From the NCBI GenBank assembly GCA_032358255.1, contig JAULBX010026940.1:124001-188000 (forward strand): a stretch of 64,000 nt of DNA, given 5' to 3'. Of the stretch, positions 8,991 through 19,008 are shown piece after piece. This stretch comes from Heterotrichella gracilis. Taxonomy: Eukaryota; Sar; Xanthophyceae; Tribonematales; Xanthonemataceae. The first letter of the stretch is position 1. The number at the start of each line of letters is the position of its first letter. The position numbers and the translations under genes were made by a program. The notes under the pieces were generated by a model. The model searched no databases and was not told the DNA's origin. It was given only the letters and a program-made list of their open reading frames with translations.

Positions 8991-9674
8991 TTATTTCGTT
9001 GGATCAATTACTGTACCTCCGCCTTCTAAAGAAGTAATAAGGTTGAACTGATACAATTTAAGATCTGTAAATGTTTTAATAACGTCTTTTACATAAATGT
9101 ATTTTGTAGTAGCGGCGCACTTAATAGCATAGCGTGGCTTTTCGGCTTTAAACTCGCCTCCGGCATCTGCTGCTTTTAATTTCGCTTCTTCATACATTTT
9201 AACGGCTTCGGTACCACCAATACTTATCCAGTCTTTCAACTGATTATTTGGTGTTATGGTATCTAACGGAACGCCTTTTTGACCTTTAAAGTTTTGTCTG
9301 GCCTCTTCCTTGGCATCAATATATGCCGGAAGATCTTTTATATCTACTCCAAAACTTGGCAAACCGCTAAACTTAACAATTTGCTGTTCGCTAAAAGGTA
9401 CTTTATATTTTGCTGCCATTTGACGCAAAGCGTTCATTTTAGCAGTAGAGTTAGAGATCCCGAAAAACGCGCGACCGTCCTTATCAATGGTAACCATGAT
9501 GTGATTATCCGGTAAGTCTACCTGGCCAATTGACGAGGGAGGATCAACCACAACAGGCTCTGCCATACGAAAAGAAGCCGTCAACATAAAAAATGTTACC
9601 AGTAGGAAGGCAAGATCCACCATGGGCGTCATATCTAACGCCGGGGCTCCTCCTTTTGATGGTTTTTTTGACAT
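8991..9674 (-). CDS. exbD: ExbD-family biopolymer transport protein (first copy)
   Basis: A 227-residue ExbD/TolR-type protein with a short cytoplasmic N-terminus, then DMTPMVDLAFLLVTFFML as the membrane helix, with Asp20 as the likely proton carrier. The periplasmic part is long and ends in a DVIKTFTDLKLYQFNLITSLEG segment. It differs clearly from the neighbouring copy outside the membrane helix, so the two may form unequal subunits of one motor or serve separate TonB tasks. It follows exbB on the same strand after about 96 bases that hold a REP-like element. Confidence 0.9.
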   Translation of the reverse strand: MSKKPSKGGAPALDMTPMVDLAFLLVTFFMLTASFRMAEPVVVDPPSSIGQVDLPDNHIMVTIDKDGRAFFGISNSTAKMNALRQMAAKYKVPFSEQQIVKFSGLPSFGVDIKDLPAYIDAKEEARQNFKGQKGVPLDTITPNNQLKDWISIGGTEAVKMYEEAKLKAADAGGEFKAEKPRYAIKCAATTKYIYVKDVIKTFTDLKLYQFNLITSLEGGGTVIDPTK

Positions 9675-9750
9675 TGTTCGTTGTTTTTAATTAAGATGAA
9701 TACTTTATTTAAATTCCATAAATATTTTTAAAATAATTATCAAAACCGCG

Positions 9751-9770
9751 TGGTGAGCGGAGTCGAACCA
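9751..9770. repeat. REP-like short palindrome touching the exbB stop codon
   Basis: The 20 bases have TGGT/ACCA arms around a GAGCGGAGTCGA core and directly abut the exbB stop at 9771. The core is the same as in short extragenic elements of the form (stem)TGAGCGGAGTCGA(stem) that I know from many bacterial genomes. It also resembles a tRNA T-loop, but no tRNA body surrounds it. It could shape mRNA stability between exbB and exbD. No second copy was seen in the window. Confidence 0.5.
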
Positions 9771-10574
9771 TTATTTTCCGGTAGCCTGAAATTCCTGGAT
9801 AATTGAGAATCCTGCTTCATCCATTGCATAAGTAATTTGGTCAATTCTATTGCTGAAATAGTTATAGAAAATGATCGCAAACGCTGAAGTTAAGATACCA
9901 ACCAATGTGTTTACAAGGGCTTCAGAGATACCAGTTGCAAGAGCAGAAGTATCAGGCGCGCCAGCTGCAGATAAAGCGGCAAAGGCACGGATCATACCCA
10001 CAACCGTTCCGATAAGACCGGCTAATGTACCAATAGAGGCCATTGTTGAAATAACCACCATGTTTTTTGATAACATTGGTAATTCTAAAGCTGTAGCTTC
10101 TTCAATTGCTTTTTGGATAGCGTGTACTTTTGCTTCTTTATCCATAGCTGAATCGTTTTGCACGAATTGGTATTTTAAAATTCCTTCGCGAACAACGTTA
10201 GCTAATGAACCTTTTTGACGATCGCACTCAGCAACTGCCGCTTCGAAATCGTGATTTCCGATCAACGATTTAATTTTAGCAACAAATTTATCAGTTGCAC
10301 CGCTTCCGCCGGCTTTCATAATAGTGATGAAACGCTCAATAGCGAAAGTAATTACAGTTAATAAAAAGCCAATTAAAATAGGCACAATGAAACCACCTTT
10401 GTACATAGTTCCTAAGATGTTGTGCGGGTGACCTTTTTCAGAATCTCCACCTTCAAAGTTGGCAGCCGAACCCAAAATTGTTTTGTAAATAAACCAGCCA
10501 ATGCCAATACAGATTACAATTGCTAAAAACGATACTACCAATGGGAATCCTCCCGATGTTTTTTTTGTGCTCAT
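9771..10574 (-). CDS. exbB: ExbB/TolQ/MotA-family proton channel
   Basis: A 267-residue membrane protein with three helix regions: residues about 8-30, 57-80 (FIVPILIGFLLTVITFAIERF) and the paired C-terminal helices about 165-245 (MASIGTLAGLIGTVVGMIRAF and ALVNTLVGILTSAFAIIFYN). This is the ExbB/TolQ signature. ExbB forms the pentameric stator that houses the ExbD helices and powers TonB. It is the first gene of exbB-exbD-exbD-tonB. The N-terminal extension, compared with E. coli ExbB, is usual in Bacteroidota. Confidence 0.93.
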   Translation of the reverse strand: MSTKKTSGGFPLVVSFLAIVICIGIGWFIYKTILGSAANFEGGDSEKGHPHNILGTMYKGGFIVPILIGFLLTVITFAIERFITIMKAGGSGATDKFVAKIKSLIGNHDFEAAVAECDRQKGSLANVVREGILKYQFVQNDSAMDKEAKVHAIQKAIEEATALELPMLSKNMVVISTMASIGTLAGLIGTVVGMIRAFAALSAAGAPDTSALATGISEALVNTLVGILTSAFAIIFYNYFSNRIDQITYAMDEAGFSIIQEFQATGK

Positions 10575-10625
10575 AGTTGTTGTTATTTTATTATTTAGTT
10601 ATTTTTCTTAATTTAAAATGAATGC

Positions 10626-10633
10626 CAAACTTA
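10626..10633 (-). promoter_or_regulatory. Putative -7 element (TAAGTTTG) for the exbB operon
   Basis: On the minus strand TAAGTTTG matches TAnnTTTG and ends about 51 bases before the exbB ATG, inside the divergent gap between exbB and the yjbR-like gene. No clear TTG -33 box is seen. Confidence 0.4.
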
Positions 10634-10792
10634 ATAAAATAGTTCCGAAGAAAAAATCTATTAGTAACTATTTTTACGGTTTAACGGCATTTGAGCACAA
10701 ATATTCTCATCTTTCCCCAATAAAAAACGCTCTGTTTTACATCTGGCATAATTTTTAGCATATTTGGCAAGTATATTAACAAATTGTTAAGC

Positions 10793-11149
10793 ATGAGCGC
10801 AGAAGAAATAAGGGAATATTGCATTTTAAAAAAAGGAGTAACAGAGGGTTTTCCCTTTGATTCTGAAACGCTGGTGTTTAAAGTTGCCGGTAAAATGTTC
10901 CTGCTGATGGGTTTAGATTCAAACCCTTTACAATTCAACGTAAAATGCGATCCGCAAAAAGCTATTGAGCTACGCGAAAAATACGATTTTGTTCAACCCG
11001 GCTATCACATGAGCAAAGTGCACTGGAACACTATTATTTGTGAGGGAAGAACCTCTAAAAAACTAATTTATGCCTGGATCGATGATTCTTACGATCTTAT
11101 CGTACAATCATTGCCAAAAAAGCAAAAAGAAGCGTTTTTGAAGTCGTAA
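10793..11149 (+). CDS. MmcQ/YjbR-family protein
   Basis: A 118-residue protein of the MmcQ/YjbR (CyaY-like fold) family. Recognisable blocks are IREYCILKKGVTEGFPF, VFKVAGKMFLLM, QFNVKCDP, FVQPGYHMSKVHWNTI and the C-terminal IDDSYDLIVQSLPKK. I take the ATG at 10793; a TTG three codons earlier is also open but less likely. Members are often called DNA-binding from the double-wing fold, but a cellular role is not established. It is 25 bases upstream of mqnC and may be cotranscribed. Confidence 0.88.
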   Translation: MSAEEIREYCILKKGVTEGFPFDSETLVFKVAGKMFLLMGLDSNPLQFNVKCDPQKAIELREKYDFVQPGYHMSKVHWNTIICEGRTSKKLIYAWIDDSYDLIVQSLPKKQKEAFLKS

Positions 11150-11174
11150 TTTTAGTACCTTTATTGTCGCAAAA

Positions 11175-12302
11175 ATGAACGTAAACGAACTTTTATCACG
11201 CGCATTAAAATTCGAATTTTTAAGTATTGAAGAAGGTGTTTTCTTATATGAGAACGCGCCTACGGCAGAATTGATGTTTGTTGCCAACGAACTTAAAAAG
11301 ATCCAGAAAAAAAATTCGAATAAAGTTACCTGGCAAATAGACAGGAATTTAAATACTACCAACGTATGTATTGCCAATTGTAAATTCTGCAATTTTTACC
11401 GCATTCCCGGTCACAAAGAATCATACATAACCGATATTGCTACTTACAAGAAAAAAATAGAGGAAACTATTAAATATGGTGGCGATCAGCTGTTGCTGCA
11501 AGGCGGGCACCATCCCGATCTTGGACTTTCATTCTATGTGAATCTTTTTAAAGAAATCAAATCGCTTTTTCCTCAAATAAAATTGCACTCTCTTGGTCCG
11601 CCTGAGATAGCGCACGTTACAAAACTTGAAAAAAGCACGCACACCGAAGTTTTAAAAGCCTTGGTAGATGCGGGTTTAGACAGTTTACCGGGCGCGGGTG
11701 CAGAAATTTTAAATGACCGTGTGCGCCGCTTGATCAGCAAAGGCAAGTGTACCGGCCGCGAATGGTTAGAAGTGATGAAAGCCTGTCACCAGTTAAACAT
11801 TACAACAAGTGCCACCATGATGTTTGGCCATGTTGAGACCATTTACGAACGCTTTGAGCATTTAGTGTGGATTCGCGAAGTACAGGCGCAAAAACCCGCA
11901 ACGTCAAAAGGCTTTTTAGCTTTTATTCCATGGCCATTTATGGATGACGGCACTTTATTAAAGCGCGTAAAAGGCGTAAAAAATACGGTTACGTCCGATG
12001 AATATATTCGCATGATAGCGTTAAGCCGCATTATGCTTCCTAACATTATAAACATACAAGCTAGTTGGTTAACGGTTGGCAAGGCTACTGCACAAATTTG
12101 TTTACAAGCGGGCGCTAACGATTTTGGAAGTATTATGATCGAAGAAAATGTTGTAAGTGCCGCGGGAGCGCCTCATCGTTTTACCTATAAAACTATACAA
12201 GATGCTATTCGTGAAGCGGGTTTTGAGCCGCAATTGCGCAACCAGCAATACGAGTTCAGGGAAATTCCTGATAATATCGAAGAGCAGGTAGTTAACTATT
12301 AA
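11175..12302 (+). CDS. mqnC: Cyclic dehypoxanthine futalosine synthase (menaquinone, futalosine route)
   Basis: A 375-residue radical SAM enzyme. The CxxxCxxC motif is CIANCKFC (Cys65, Cys69, Cys72), which binds the 4Fe-4S cluster that cleaves SAM. Further family blocks are GGDQLLLQGGHHPDLGL, LHSLGPPEI, LDSLPGAGAEIL and SATMMFGHVET. MqnC cyclises dehypoxanthine futalosine in the alternative menaquinone pathway. The motif set fits MqnC better than its relatives MqnE and CofH. No other mqn gene is in the window, so the remaining steps must be encoded elsewhere. A possible -7 element (TACCTTTA, 11156-11163) lies only 12 bases before the ATG. Confidence 0.92.
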   Translation: MNVNELLSRALKFEFLSIEEGVFLYENAPTAELMFVANELKKIQKKNSNKVTWQIDRNLNTTNVCIANCKFCNFYRIPGHKESYITDIATYKKKIEETIKYGGDQLLLQGGHHPDLGLSFYVNLFKEIKSLFPQIKLHSLGPPEIAHVTKLEKSTHTEVLKALVDAGLDSLPGAGAEILNDRVRRLISKGKCTGREWLEVMKACHQLNITTSATMMFGHVETIYERFEHLVWIREVQAQKPATSKGFLAFIPWPFMDDGTLLKRVKGVKNTVTSDEYIRMIALSRIMLPNIINIQASWLTVGKATAQICLQAGANDFGSIMIEENVVSAAGAPHRFTYKTIQDAIREAGFEPQLRNQQYEFREIPDNIEEQVVNY

Positions 12303-12346
12303 CAAGCCCAACAGCTAATTTTGTAATTAAAATTTTATCTTTGGCT

Positions 12347-12964
12347 ATGCTTAAGAAGAGTTTTCTGTTACTTGTTTTTTATTTCTTATTCCAATCTGCT
12401 TTTTCTCAAGCTAAAGTACAGGATACTATTTATTTAATGAATGGCCGCGTTGTTGGCGAAAAAGTTATTGATACGCTTTTAGGTGCAGTAACAATTATCA
12501 ATCCTAAAAAGCCAAACAAAAAAATTCATTACGAGTGGGACCAACTTTTTATGGTGCGTTATGCAAATGGCGATAAACGTTATTATTATAAACAAGATTC
12601 ACTTTTAAGCAATTGGTTCTCGCGCGATGAAATGTGGATGTACATGAAAGGCGAGAATGATGCGCGTAAAGGTTTTAAGGCAAGAGGCTGTTTAATCGGT
12701 TCTTTTTTTGCCGGAGTAGCGGGTGGATTGACAGGAACTTTTTACGGGCCGGTTTTACCTTATGGTTTTATGGCATTGAGTGGTTTGCCAAAAGTAAGAA
12801 TAAGACATAACACCATTAGCAATCCAACCTATGTTGAAAGTGATGCATACATTTTAGGTTATGAACGCGTAGCGCGACAGCGACGAAAAATAAAATCTGT
12901 AATTGGTGGAACTATTGGTTTAGGAATTGGTTACGGTGCGTTTGCATTGTTCTTGAATAAATAA
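12347..12964 (+). CDS. Secreted protein of unknown function with glycine-rich hydrophobic segments
   Basis: A 205-residue protein; the ATG at 12347 opens a clear signal peptide (LLLVFYFLFQSAFS-Q). The first mature part (QDTIYLMNGRVVGEKV... then MVRYANGDKRYYY) matches in layout the start of the protein at 36771-37715, so the two share an N-terminal domain, probably a beta-structured module. The C-terminal half has two glycine-rich hydrophobic stretches (about 115-140 and 180-203) that could span a membrane. A TATCTTTG element ends directly before the ATG. It is followed at 10 bases by the M43 protease gene. I do not recognise the function. Confidence 0.75.
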   Translation: MLKKSFLLLVFYFLFQSAFSQAKVQDTIYLMNGRVVGEKVIDTLLGAVTIINPKKPNKKIHYEWDQLFMVRYANGDKRYYYKQDSLLSNWFSRDEMWMYMKGENDARKGFKARGCLIGSFFAGVAGGLTGTFYGPVLPYGFMALSGLPKVRIRHNTISNPTYVESDAYILGYERVARQRRKIKSVIGGTIGLGIGYGAFALFLNK

Positions 12965-12974
12965 AATTAAAAAC

Positions 12975-15113
12975 ATGAAAAAAATAATTTTAATTTTTCT
13001 TTGCAATTTATTTCTGTTAGAAATAGTTGCGCAAAACCAACACGGTTGTTTTACTGATCAATATTATAAGCAACAACTGGCAAACGATCCTGAGTTTAAA
13101 AAGAATCAGGAAGCACTGGAAATATTTACACGGGATTTTATTAAAAATAATTCCGCTGCAAAAACTGCAACTACAGCTCCCTATATTATTCCTGTTGTGT
13201 TTCACGTTATTTACACAAACGCTGCTGGAAACATTTCTGACGCTCAAATTATAGACCAGATACAAATTTTAAATAAAGAATTTCCTCGTCAGCAAGCTGA
13301 TACTGTTTTAACGCCCGCAGCATTTAAACCTTTTGCGGCGCCTTTTAATGTTGAGTTTCGTTTAGCCACCATCGATCCTTCAGGCAATTGTACAAATGGC
13401 ATTAATCGCATTTATAATTCAATAAGTAATTGTTCGGTTAAAGAAGATGATGTAAAATCTTTATCGTACTGGCCAAGTAATAAATATTTAAATATCTGGT
13501 TGGTACAATCCATGCATTACAGCGGACAAAGCGGTTGCGGCGGTGGCGGTTACGCGACTTTCCCTGGCGGCTCCGCAACCTTAGATGGTATAAATATTCG
13601 TGGAGACCTTATTAGTAATATTGGCACAGCTGCGTCAAACTCTAGTTGGGGAAATTTTAAGGGCCGCTATTTAATTCACGAATTAGGTCATTGGTTTAAC
13701 CTTCGTCATATTTGGGGCGATGCCAATTGCGGTAACGATCTGGTTTCTGATACACCACCACACGTTAACGATAACAGCGGTTGTCCTACCTTTCCACGTC
13801 GTGCGAATAATTCTTGCGGTGGCGGACCAGATGGTGAAATGTTTACAGATTATATGGATTATACAAATGGACCTTGTTTAAACATGTTCACCGCCGGGCA
13901 GGTTGCGCGTATGACAGCGGCAATTAATTCACCATTATCAGGAAGGAATAATTTATGGTCAACCACAAATTTAAATGCAACCGGCACCAACGATCCTTAT
14001 AATTATCCTGTAGCTTGTACTGCTGTTCCGGATGTATTACCATTTGGTACAATTGTAGCCTGCATAAGCGATTCTGTAAAATTTACCGATTACTCTTACG
14101 GCGGAAATTCTACTTCTCGTCTTTGGAATTTTAGCGGAAACCCGGCAACAAGTTTAACCGATAGTATTGTAAAAGTAAAGTACAACACGCCGGGAGTTTA
14201 TACTGTGATGCTTACAAAAAATTATTTATCAGCGAGCAAAACAAGTACTTTCACAAACAAGGTTTATATTTTAAAAGACAGCGCTAATGCGTCCTATCCT
14301 ATGCCTTTTTTCGAGGGCTTTGAGAACCCTACAACTTTTAACACGGATTGGGTTGCCGTAAATAAAAATAGTGACGCCGCTGTTTGGCAAAATGATAATA
14401 CAACTTATTATACCGGATTTAACTGTGCAAGCATCACTAACTTTAATCAAATGGCGCCTTCTACAGATGACCTTATTTCGCCTGCGATTGATCTTAGCGC
14501 CTCTGTAAGCAATACGTTAAGTTTTGTGTTACACTATGCGTTAAGGGGGGCTACAAATAGCGATAAGTTAGAGGTTTTTATTTCAAATAATTGTGGCTTA
14601 ACCTGGTTTCCGCTTTATAGCAAAACGGGGACTAGTTTAAAAACGGTTCCTGCGCCGCAAATTATTTCTTACATTCCAATACCCGCATCCACAGAGTGGC
14701 GCGAAGAAAAAGTAAATATTGATGATTCGTATTTAGGTAGCTCTACACGATTTAAATTTACATTCACCAGCGGAGGCGGTAACAATATTTTTATTGATGA
14801 GATAAATCTTAACGGCATTAGCACCGTTGGTATTAGAGATAATTTTTTTACCGGTGTCATTAAATTATTTCCTAACCCGGCAAACGAATTGTTGAACCTT
14901 AGCTACACGTTAAAGAATAAATCAGCTGTTCATTTTGAGATAACAGATGTTTTAGGAAGGGTTTGTATAGCGCAAACAAATAACAGCATAAACGAAAGTG
15001 AGAATACAACTACATTTAATACCTCGTCATTAAAACAAGGCGTATATTTTATTCGCTTAAAACAAAACGGTGCGGTTATTTATAATTCAAAATTCATTAA
15101 ACAAGGTTCTTAA
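12975..15113 (+). CDS. Secreted M43 (pappalysin-like) zinc metalloprotease with PKD and T9SS sorting domain
   Basis: A 712-residue protein with a signal peptide (LFLLEIVA-Q). The catalytic domain (about residues 65-330) carries the extended zinc motif [11 protein letters not shown] with His235, Glu236, His239 and His245, and a Met-turn region near [14 protein letters not shown], as in M43 cytophagalysin-like enzymes. It is followed by a PKD-like domain (about 355-435; [10 protein letters not shown]), a MAM/jelly-roll-like domain (about 440-615), and a type A T9SS sorting domain (about 630-712; [14 protein letters not shown] and [11 protein letters not shown]). It is therefore predicted to be exported by T9SS and attached to the surface or released. 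Substrate unknown. Five bases separate it from purT. Confidence 0.92.
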   Translation: MKKIILIFLCNLFLLEIVAQNQHGCFTDQYYKQQLANDPEFKKNQEALEIFTRDFIKNNSAAKTATTAPYIIPVVFHVIYTNAAGNISDAQIIDQIQILNKEFPRQQADTVLTPAAFKPFAAPFNVEFRLATIDPSGNCTNGINRIYNSISNCSVKEDDVKSLSYWPSNKYLNIWLVQSMHYSGQSGCGGGGYATFPGGSATLDGINIRGDLISNIGTAASNSSWGNFKGRYLIHELGHWFNLRHIWGDANCGNDLVSDTPPHVNDNSGCPTFPRRANNSCGGGPDGEMFTDYMDYTNGPCLNMFTAGQVARMTAAINSPLSGRNNLWSTTNLNATGTNDPYNYPVACTAVPDVLPFGTIVACISDSVKFTDYSYGGNSTSRLWNFSGNPATSLTDSIVKVKYNTPGVYTVMLTKNYLSASKTSTFTNKVYILKDSANASYPMPFFEGFENPTTFNTDWVAVNKNSDAAVWQNDNTTYYTGFNCASITNFNQMAPSTDDLISPAIDLSASVSNTLSFVLHYALRGATNSDKLEVFISNNCGLTWFPLYSKTGTSLKTVPAPQIISYIPIPASTEWREEKVNIDDSYLGSSTRFKFTFTSGGGNNIFIDEINLNGISTVGIRDNFFTGVIKLFPNPANELLNLSYTLKNKSAVHFEITDVLGRVCIAQTNNSINESENTTTFNTSSLKQGVYFIRLKQNGAVIYNSKFIKQGS

Positions 15114-15118
15114 TTTTT

Positions 15119-16288
15119 ATGCAAAAAAAAGTAATGCTGCTTGGTAGCGGCGAATTAGGTAAAGAAGTTGTTATTGCCTTACAGCGTTTAGGGCAATATG
15201 TAATTGCGGTTGACAGTTATGAGAACGCGCCAGCCATGCAGGTAGCGCACGCCTTCGAAGTAATTAATATGTTAGATGGAGACGCGTTGGATAAAATTGT
15301 TGCCAAACATAAACCCGATCTTATTGTTCCTGAAATTGAAGCAATAAGAACAGAACGTTTTTATGATTACGAAAAACAAGGCATAACCGTTGTGCCAAGT
15401 GCTAAAGCGGCCAATTTTACGATGAATAGAAAAGCTATTCGTGACCTTGCGGCAAAAGAATTAGGACTAAGAACAGCAAACTATTTATACGCTACAACTT
15501 TAGAGGCATTTAAAGATGCAGTCTCAAAAATTGGAATTCCCTGCGTTGTTAAACCCTTAATGAGCAGTAGCGGCAAAGGGCAAAGCGTTATTAAAACCGA
15601 AGCCGATGTTGAGAAAGCCTGGCATTATGCCATGGATGGCTCGCGTGGCGATTATAAAGAAGCTATTATAGAAGAGTTCGTTAAATTTGATTCTGAAATT
15701 ACTTTGTTAACGGTAACACAAAAGAGCGGTACTACGTTATTTTGTCCGCCAATTGGTCACCGACAAGAGCGCGGCGATTACCAGGAAAGCTGGCAGCCCT
15801 GTGCAATAAGCGACAAAGATCTTAGAGAAGTGCAGCAAATGGCCGAGAAAGTTACCAAAGCTTTAACGGGTTATGGCATTTGGGGCATTGAATTTTTCTT
15901 AACTCAAAAAGGCGTTTATTTTTCTGAGCTCTCTCCTCGTCCGCACGATACGGGAATGGTGACTTTAGCTAACACACAAAATTATAATGAGTTTGAATTA
16001 CACGCACGAGCCATTTTAGGTTTACCAATTCCGAATATTGAATTGATAAAGAACGGCGCGTCGGCAGTTGTATTAGCAAGTAAAGAAGGTTCCCGCCCTG
16101 ATTTTAAAGGCATAGAAAAAGTATTAGAGAATACAAATACAGATGTGAAAGTTTTTGGTAAACCAACAACGCGTCCATATAGAAGAATGGCAGTGGTTTT
16201 ATGTAACGATGCTACGGGTTCTGATGTAAACAAAACAAAAGAAAAAGCAATTGCACTTTCAAAACAAATTGAGGTAATTCATAAATGA
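15119..16288 (+). CDS. purT: Formate-dependent phosphoribosylglycinamide formyltransferase
   Basis: A 389-residue ATP-grasp enzyme that formylates GAR using formate and ATP in purine synthesis. The N-terminus ([21 protein letters not shown]) and the following [19 protein letters not shown] are diagnostic for PurT. The ATP-grasp core includes [15 protein letters not shown], and the C-terminus has the metal-binding [14 protein letters not shown]. Length is normal. It shares the pathway with purH (34760-36286), though they are far apart. Its stop overlaps the next start by four bases (ATGA). Confidence 0.95.
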   Translation: MQKKVMLLGSGELGKEVVIALQRLGQYVIAVDSYENAPAMQVAHAFEVINMLDGDALDKIVAKHKPDLIVPEIEAIRTERFYDYEKQGITVVPSAKAANFTMNRKAIRDLAAKELGLRTANYLYATTLEAFKDAVSKIGIPCVVKPLMSSSGKGQSVIKTEADVEKAWHYAMDGSRGDYKEAIIEEFVKFDSEITLLTVTQKSGTTLFCPPIGHRQERGDYQESWQPCAISDKDLREVQQMAEKVTKALTGYGIWGIEFFLTQKGVYFSELSPRPHDTGMVTLANTQNYNEFELHARAILGLPIPNIELIKNGASAVVLASKEGSRPDFKGIEKVLENTNTDVKVFGKPTTRPYRRMAVVLCNDATGSDVNKTKEKAIALSKQIEVIHK

Positions 16289-16827
16289 GAAAGTTGCTCC
16301 TTATAATGTTTCTTGTTTCTGGCTCCTTGTTCCTGGCACAGAACGATTCTATTGTTATTCCATCTAATAGTATTTTAAAAAGTATAGCCGTTGGCGACTC
16401 CATTACCTATTACCAATGCCATGTAGAAGAGGCGGTGCAACAACTTTCTACCGCATCAGGACAAACGCTTACGGGTAAACCGCAGCGTTATAGCATCACA
16501 GAAAAATTTGTTGTAAAAAAGAATAATGACAGTTATTCAGTAAACTATTATGCATCATCTTTAACTGTTTTCCCAAACAGAAAATTCTCGGGTTTAAAAA
16601 TTAGAGAAAAGCCTTATTGGGAATTTAAAAAAGAAAGGTCATTTGTTTTAAGCGATAAGGATCTTAAATATCTTATTGCGCTTGAGAAAAAAGGCAAAGA
16701 TGCCATTGAGTACGATTACGCTATTACCAAATACAATACCAACCAGCTAATTATTAAAACAAAAAAAGATTTTAAGCAATTGGTAATTGATGGAACTTAT
16801 GTTTTATCGAAGTTATTGGGAAAGTAA
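16285..16827 (+). CDS. Small secreted protein of unknown function
   Basis: A 180-residue protein with a signal peptide ([15 protein letters not shown]), translationally coupled to purT by an ATGA overlap. The mature part is mixed alpha/beta with no cysteine pairs or catalytic motif that I recognise; [20 protein letters not shown] is a representative stretch. It ends three bases before the convergent dsbD-like gene. The coupling makes it a real gene; no function can be assigned. Confidence 0.7.
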   Translation: MRKLLLIMFLVSGSLFLAQNDSIVIPSNSILKSIAVGDSITYYQCHVEEAVQQLSTASGQTLTGKPQRYSITEKFVVKKNNDSYSVNYYASSLTVFPNRKFSGLKIREKPYWEFKKERSFVLSDKDLKYLIALEKKGKDAIEYDYAITKYNTNQLIIKTKKDFKQLVIDGTYVLSKLLGK

Positions 16828-16830
16828 ATT

Positions 16831-18960
16831 TTATTTCTTCGCCTTAAACTTTTCTAATCCTTTATCTAACCACTGAATGTATTTTGCAATATCAGGATCG
16901 TAGCTGGTTGAATCACTGTAATGATTTTCATCGCCATCAATTATCCAATACTGCGGTTGTGTGCTCGACATGTATTTTGTATTCTGCAAATAACTCCAGC
17001 GGTCTCCAACCGAAGATAGTATGCGTTTTGATCCATTCCAGGTGACCTCAACTTGTAACTCTGCAGGCAATTTCTTTTTATCGTCTACATAAAGAGAAAC
17101 CAAAACAAAATCTTCACTCAATTTTCTTTTCACATCAGAGTCGCTCCAAACCTGTCCTTCCATCTTTCGACAATTTACACAGGCCCAACCTGTAAAATCT
17201 ATCAGTATAGGTTTGTTTACTTTTTTGGCGTGCGCCAATGCTAAAACATAATCATCAAATGCTGGAATGCCGTTTGGTCCGCGATGTGCGTGTTCAGGTA
17301 GATCTTCGTGCGTTGCGTTGCTTGAGGCGACCTCTGCTTTTCTACCACCAAAACCTTCGGGCGATTCGCTATAAAAATCAGGAGGAGGGAAACCACTAAT
17401 TAATTTTAACGGTGCGCCCCATAAACCTGGAATTAAATAAACCGTGAAAGAGAAAACCAAAATAGCCATCATTAAACGCGGCACCGAAACATATTTCATT
17501 TCGCTATCGTGTGATAATTTAAACCAACCCATTAAGTAACCGCCTAATAAAGCGAAGATCACGATCCAGATAACTAAAAATATTTCTCTGGTCAAAATTC
17601 CTGCTTGCACAACAAGATCGGCGTTCGATAAAAATTTCATTGCTAAGGCTAGTTCTAAAAAGCCTAAAACAACTTTTACAGAGTTTAACCAACCGCCCGA
17701 TTTTGGTAAAGAATTTAACCAACCCGGGAAAGCAGCAAACAAACCAAATGGCAAAGCAAGCGCTAATGAAAAACCGAACATCCCAAAAAATGGTCCCGCT
17801 AAAGCGCCCGTAGACGCGGCTTGCACAAGAAGTGTTCCAATAATTGGTCCGGTGCAGGAAAATGAAACTAAACCTAGAGTAAAGGCCATAAAAAAGATGC
17901 CGATCAATCCACCTTTATCAGATTTTGCATCCATCTTATTTACAAAGCCAGACGGCAAAGTAATTTCGAAAGCGCCTAAAAAAGAAATTGCAAATACAAC
18001 TAACAGAATAAAGAACGCGAGATTGAACCAGACGTTCGTTGCCAGGTTATTCATAGCATCGGCGCCAAAAATTAAAGTAACACCTAATCCTAAAGCAATA
18101 TAAATTGCGATAATAGAAACAGCATAAATAAATGCATTGCGAATTCCGGCCGCCTTAGTTTTACTTTGTTTGGTAAAAAAACTAACTGTCATTGGTATCA
18201 TAGGAAATACACAAGGCGTAAGCAACGCTGCTAATCCACCAAGAAATCCTGCAATAAATAATCCCCAATAGGTTCTCTTCTCCGTTTTTTCGGTTGGTGG
18301 CGCAGAAATTTTTGCTTCGTTACTATTACTGCTCACAGCGGCAACTGTATTTTCAACCGCAGCAATTTGTTGTGTTGTATCAGCTGTTAGAGTTTCTGTG
18401 GCGGCAACTGTTGTTTCTGTGGCGGTTATTGCGGCAACCTCGGCACCCTCTATTTTGAAAGAAAAATCAAATGTTGGCGAAAATTTTTGGCATTGCGTTT
18501 CGTTACAAGCCATACCGTCAATAAATCCTTTTACAACAAATGGTTTATTTGTTAGCGCTTTTATTTTTTGTTTAAAGGTGGCGCTGTTCTCAAAATAACG
18601 CATTACCTGATTATCAAAAACAGGCTCAGCATGTTCAATTGGTTTAGGCTCTATAACCTTTCCAACTAACTTATAATCTTTAGATTTTTCAAACTCAAAA
18701 TAAGTTGGTAATGGGCCGTCAGGTGTTTCTATTTGCGAATATAAATGCCAGGTTGGTTCTATTTTAGCTTTAAAGGTCAATTCAAACTCATCTGCACTGA
18801 TCTTTTTTTGAGAGTAGGTCCAGGTAACATATTGTTTGTTCTGATAAGCAGTTTCCGTTTTTACAGCTGTGATAGGTTTTGAATCATCAATTTTTTTATC
18901 ACCTCCATAGGAACAAGAAGCAATAATAACAAAAGATAAAACCGTTAAAAATCTTTTCAT
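16831..18960 (-). CDS. dsbD: DsbD-type thiol:disulfide interchange protein
   Basis: A 709-residue membrane protein that carries reducing power from cytoplasmic thioredoxin across the inner membrane. I use the ATG at 18960, which begins a signal peptide ending near SCSYG. Domains are: an N-terminal DsbD-alpha-like domain with a cysteine pair region (CNETQC, about residues 38-180), a long linker, an eight-helix transmembrane domain whose redox cysteines are in LLTPCVFPMIP and SCTGPIIGTLL, and a C-terminal thioredoxin domain with WACVNC (about 590-709). The whole domain set of DsbD is present. A separate N-domain protein is encoded just upstream (19009-19455). Confidence 0.93.
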   Translation of the reverse strand: MKRFLTVLSFVIIASCSYGGDKKIDDSKPITAVKTETAYQNKQYVTWTYSQKKISADEFELTFKAKIEPTWHLYSQIETPDGPLPTYFEFEKSKDYKLVGKVIEPKPIEHAEPVFDNQVMRYFENSATFKQKIKALTNKPFVVKGFIDGMACNETQCQKFSPTFDFSFKIEGAEVAAITATETTVAATETLTADTTQQIAAVENTVAAVSSNSNEAKISAPPTEKTEKRTYWGLFIAGFLGGLAALLTPCVFPMIPMTVSFFTKQSKTKAAGIRNAFIYAVSIIAIYIALGLGVTLIFGADAMNNLATNVWFNLAFFILLVVFAISFLGAFEITLPSGFVNKMDAKSDKGGLIGIFFMAFTLGLVSFSCTGPIIGTLLVQAASTGALAGPFFGMFGFSLALALPFGLFAAFPGWLNSLPKSGGWLNSVKVVLGFLELALAMKFLSNADLVVQAGILTREIFLVIWIVIFALLGGYLMGWFKLSHDSEMKYVSVPRLMMAILVFSFTVYLIPGLWGAPLKLISGFPPPDFYSESPEGFGGRKAEVASSNATHEDLPEHAHRGPNGIPAFDDYVLALAHAKKVNKPILIDFTGWACVNCRKMEGQVWSDSDVKRKLSEDFVLVSLYVDDKKKLPAELQVEVTWNGSKRILSSVGDRWSYLQNTKYMSSTQPQYWIIDGDENHYSDSTSYDPDIAKYIQWLDKGLEKFKAKK

Positions 18961-19008
18961 AGTAAAGTATTTAAAGTAGGATAACAAGGTAAAAATACTA
19001 TTATTTTT

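Noticed and set aside
9741-9780. Possible tRNA 3' remnant (T-loop-like GGTTCGACTCC on the minus strand)
   Set aside because: No acceptor, D or anticodon arms are nearby and the upstream side is the exbB coding sequence; the REP-like palindrome explains it better.
10681-10938. Minus-strand frame of 85 codons
   Set aside because: It overlaps the yjbR-like gene and its promoter region and shows no recognisable features.
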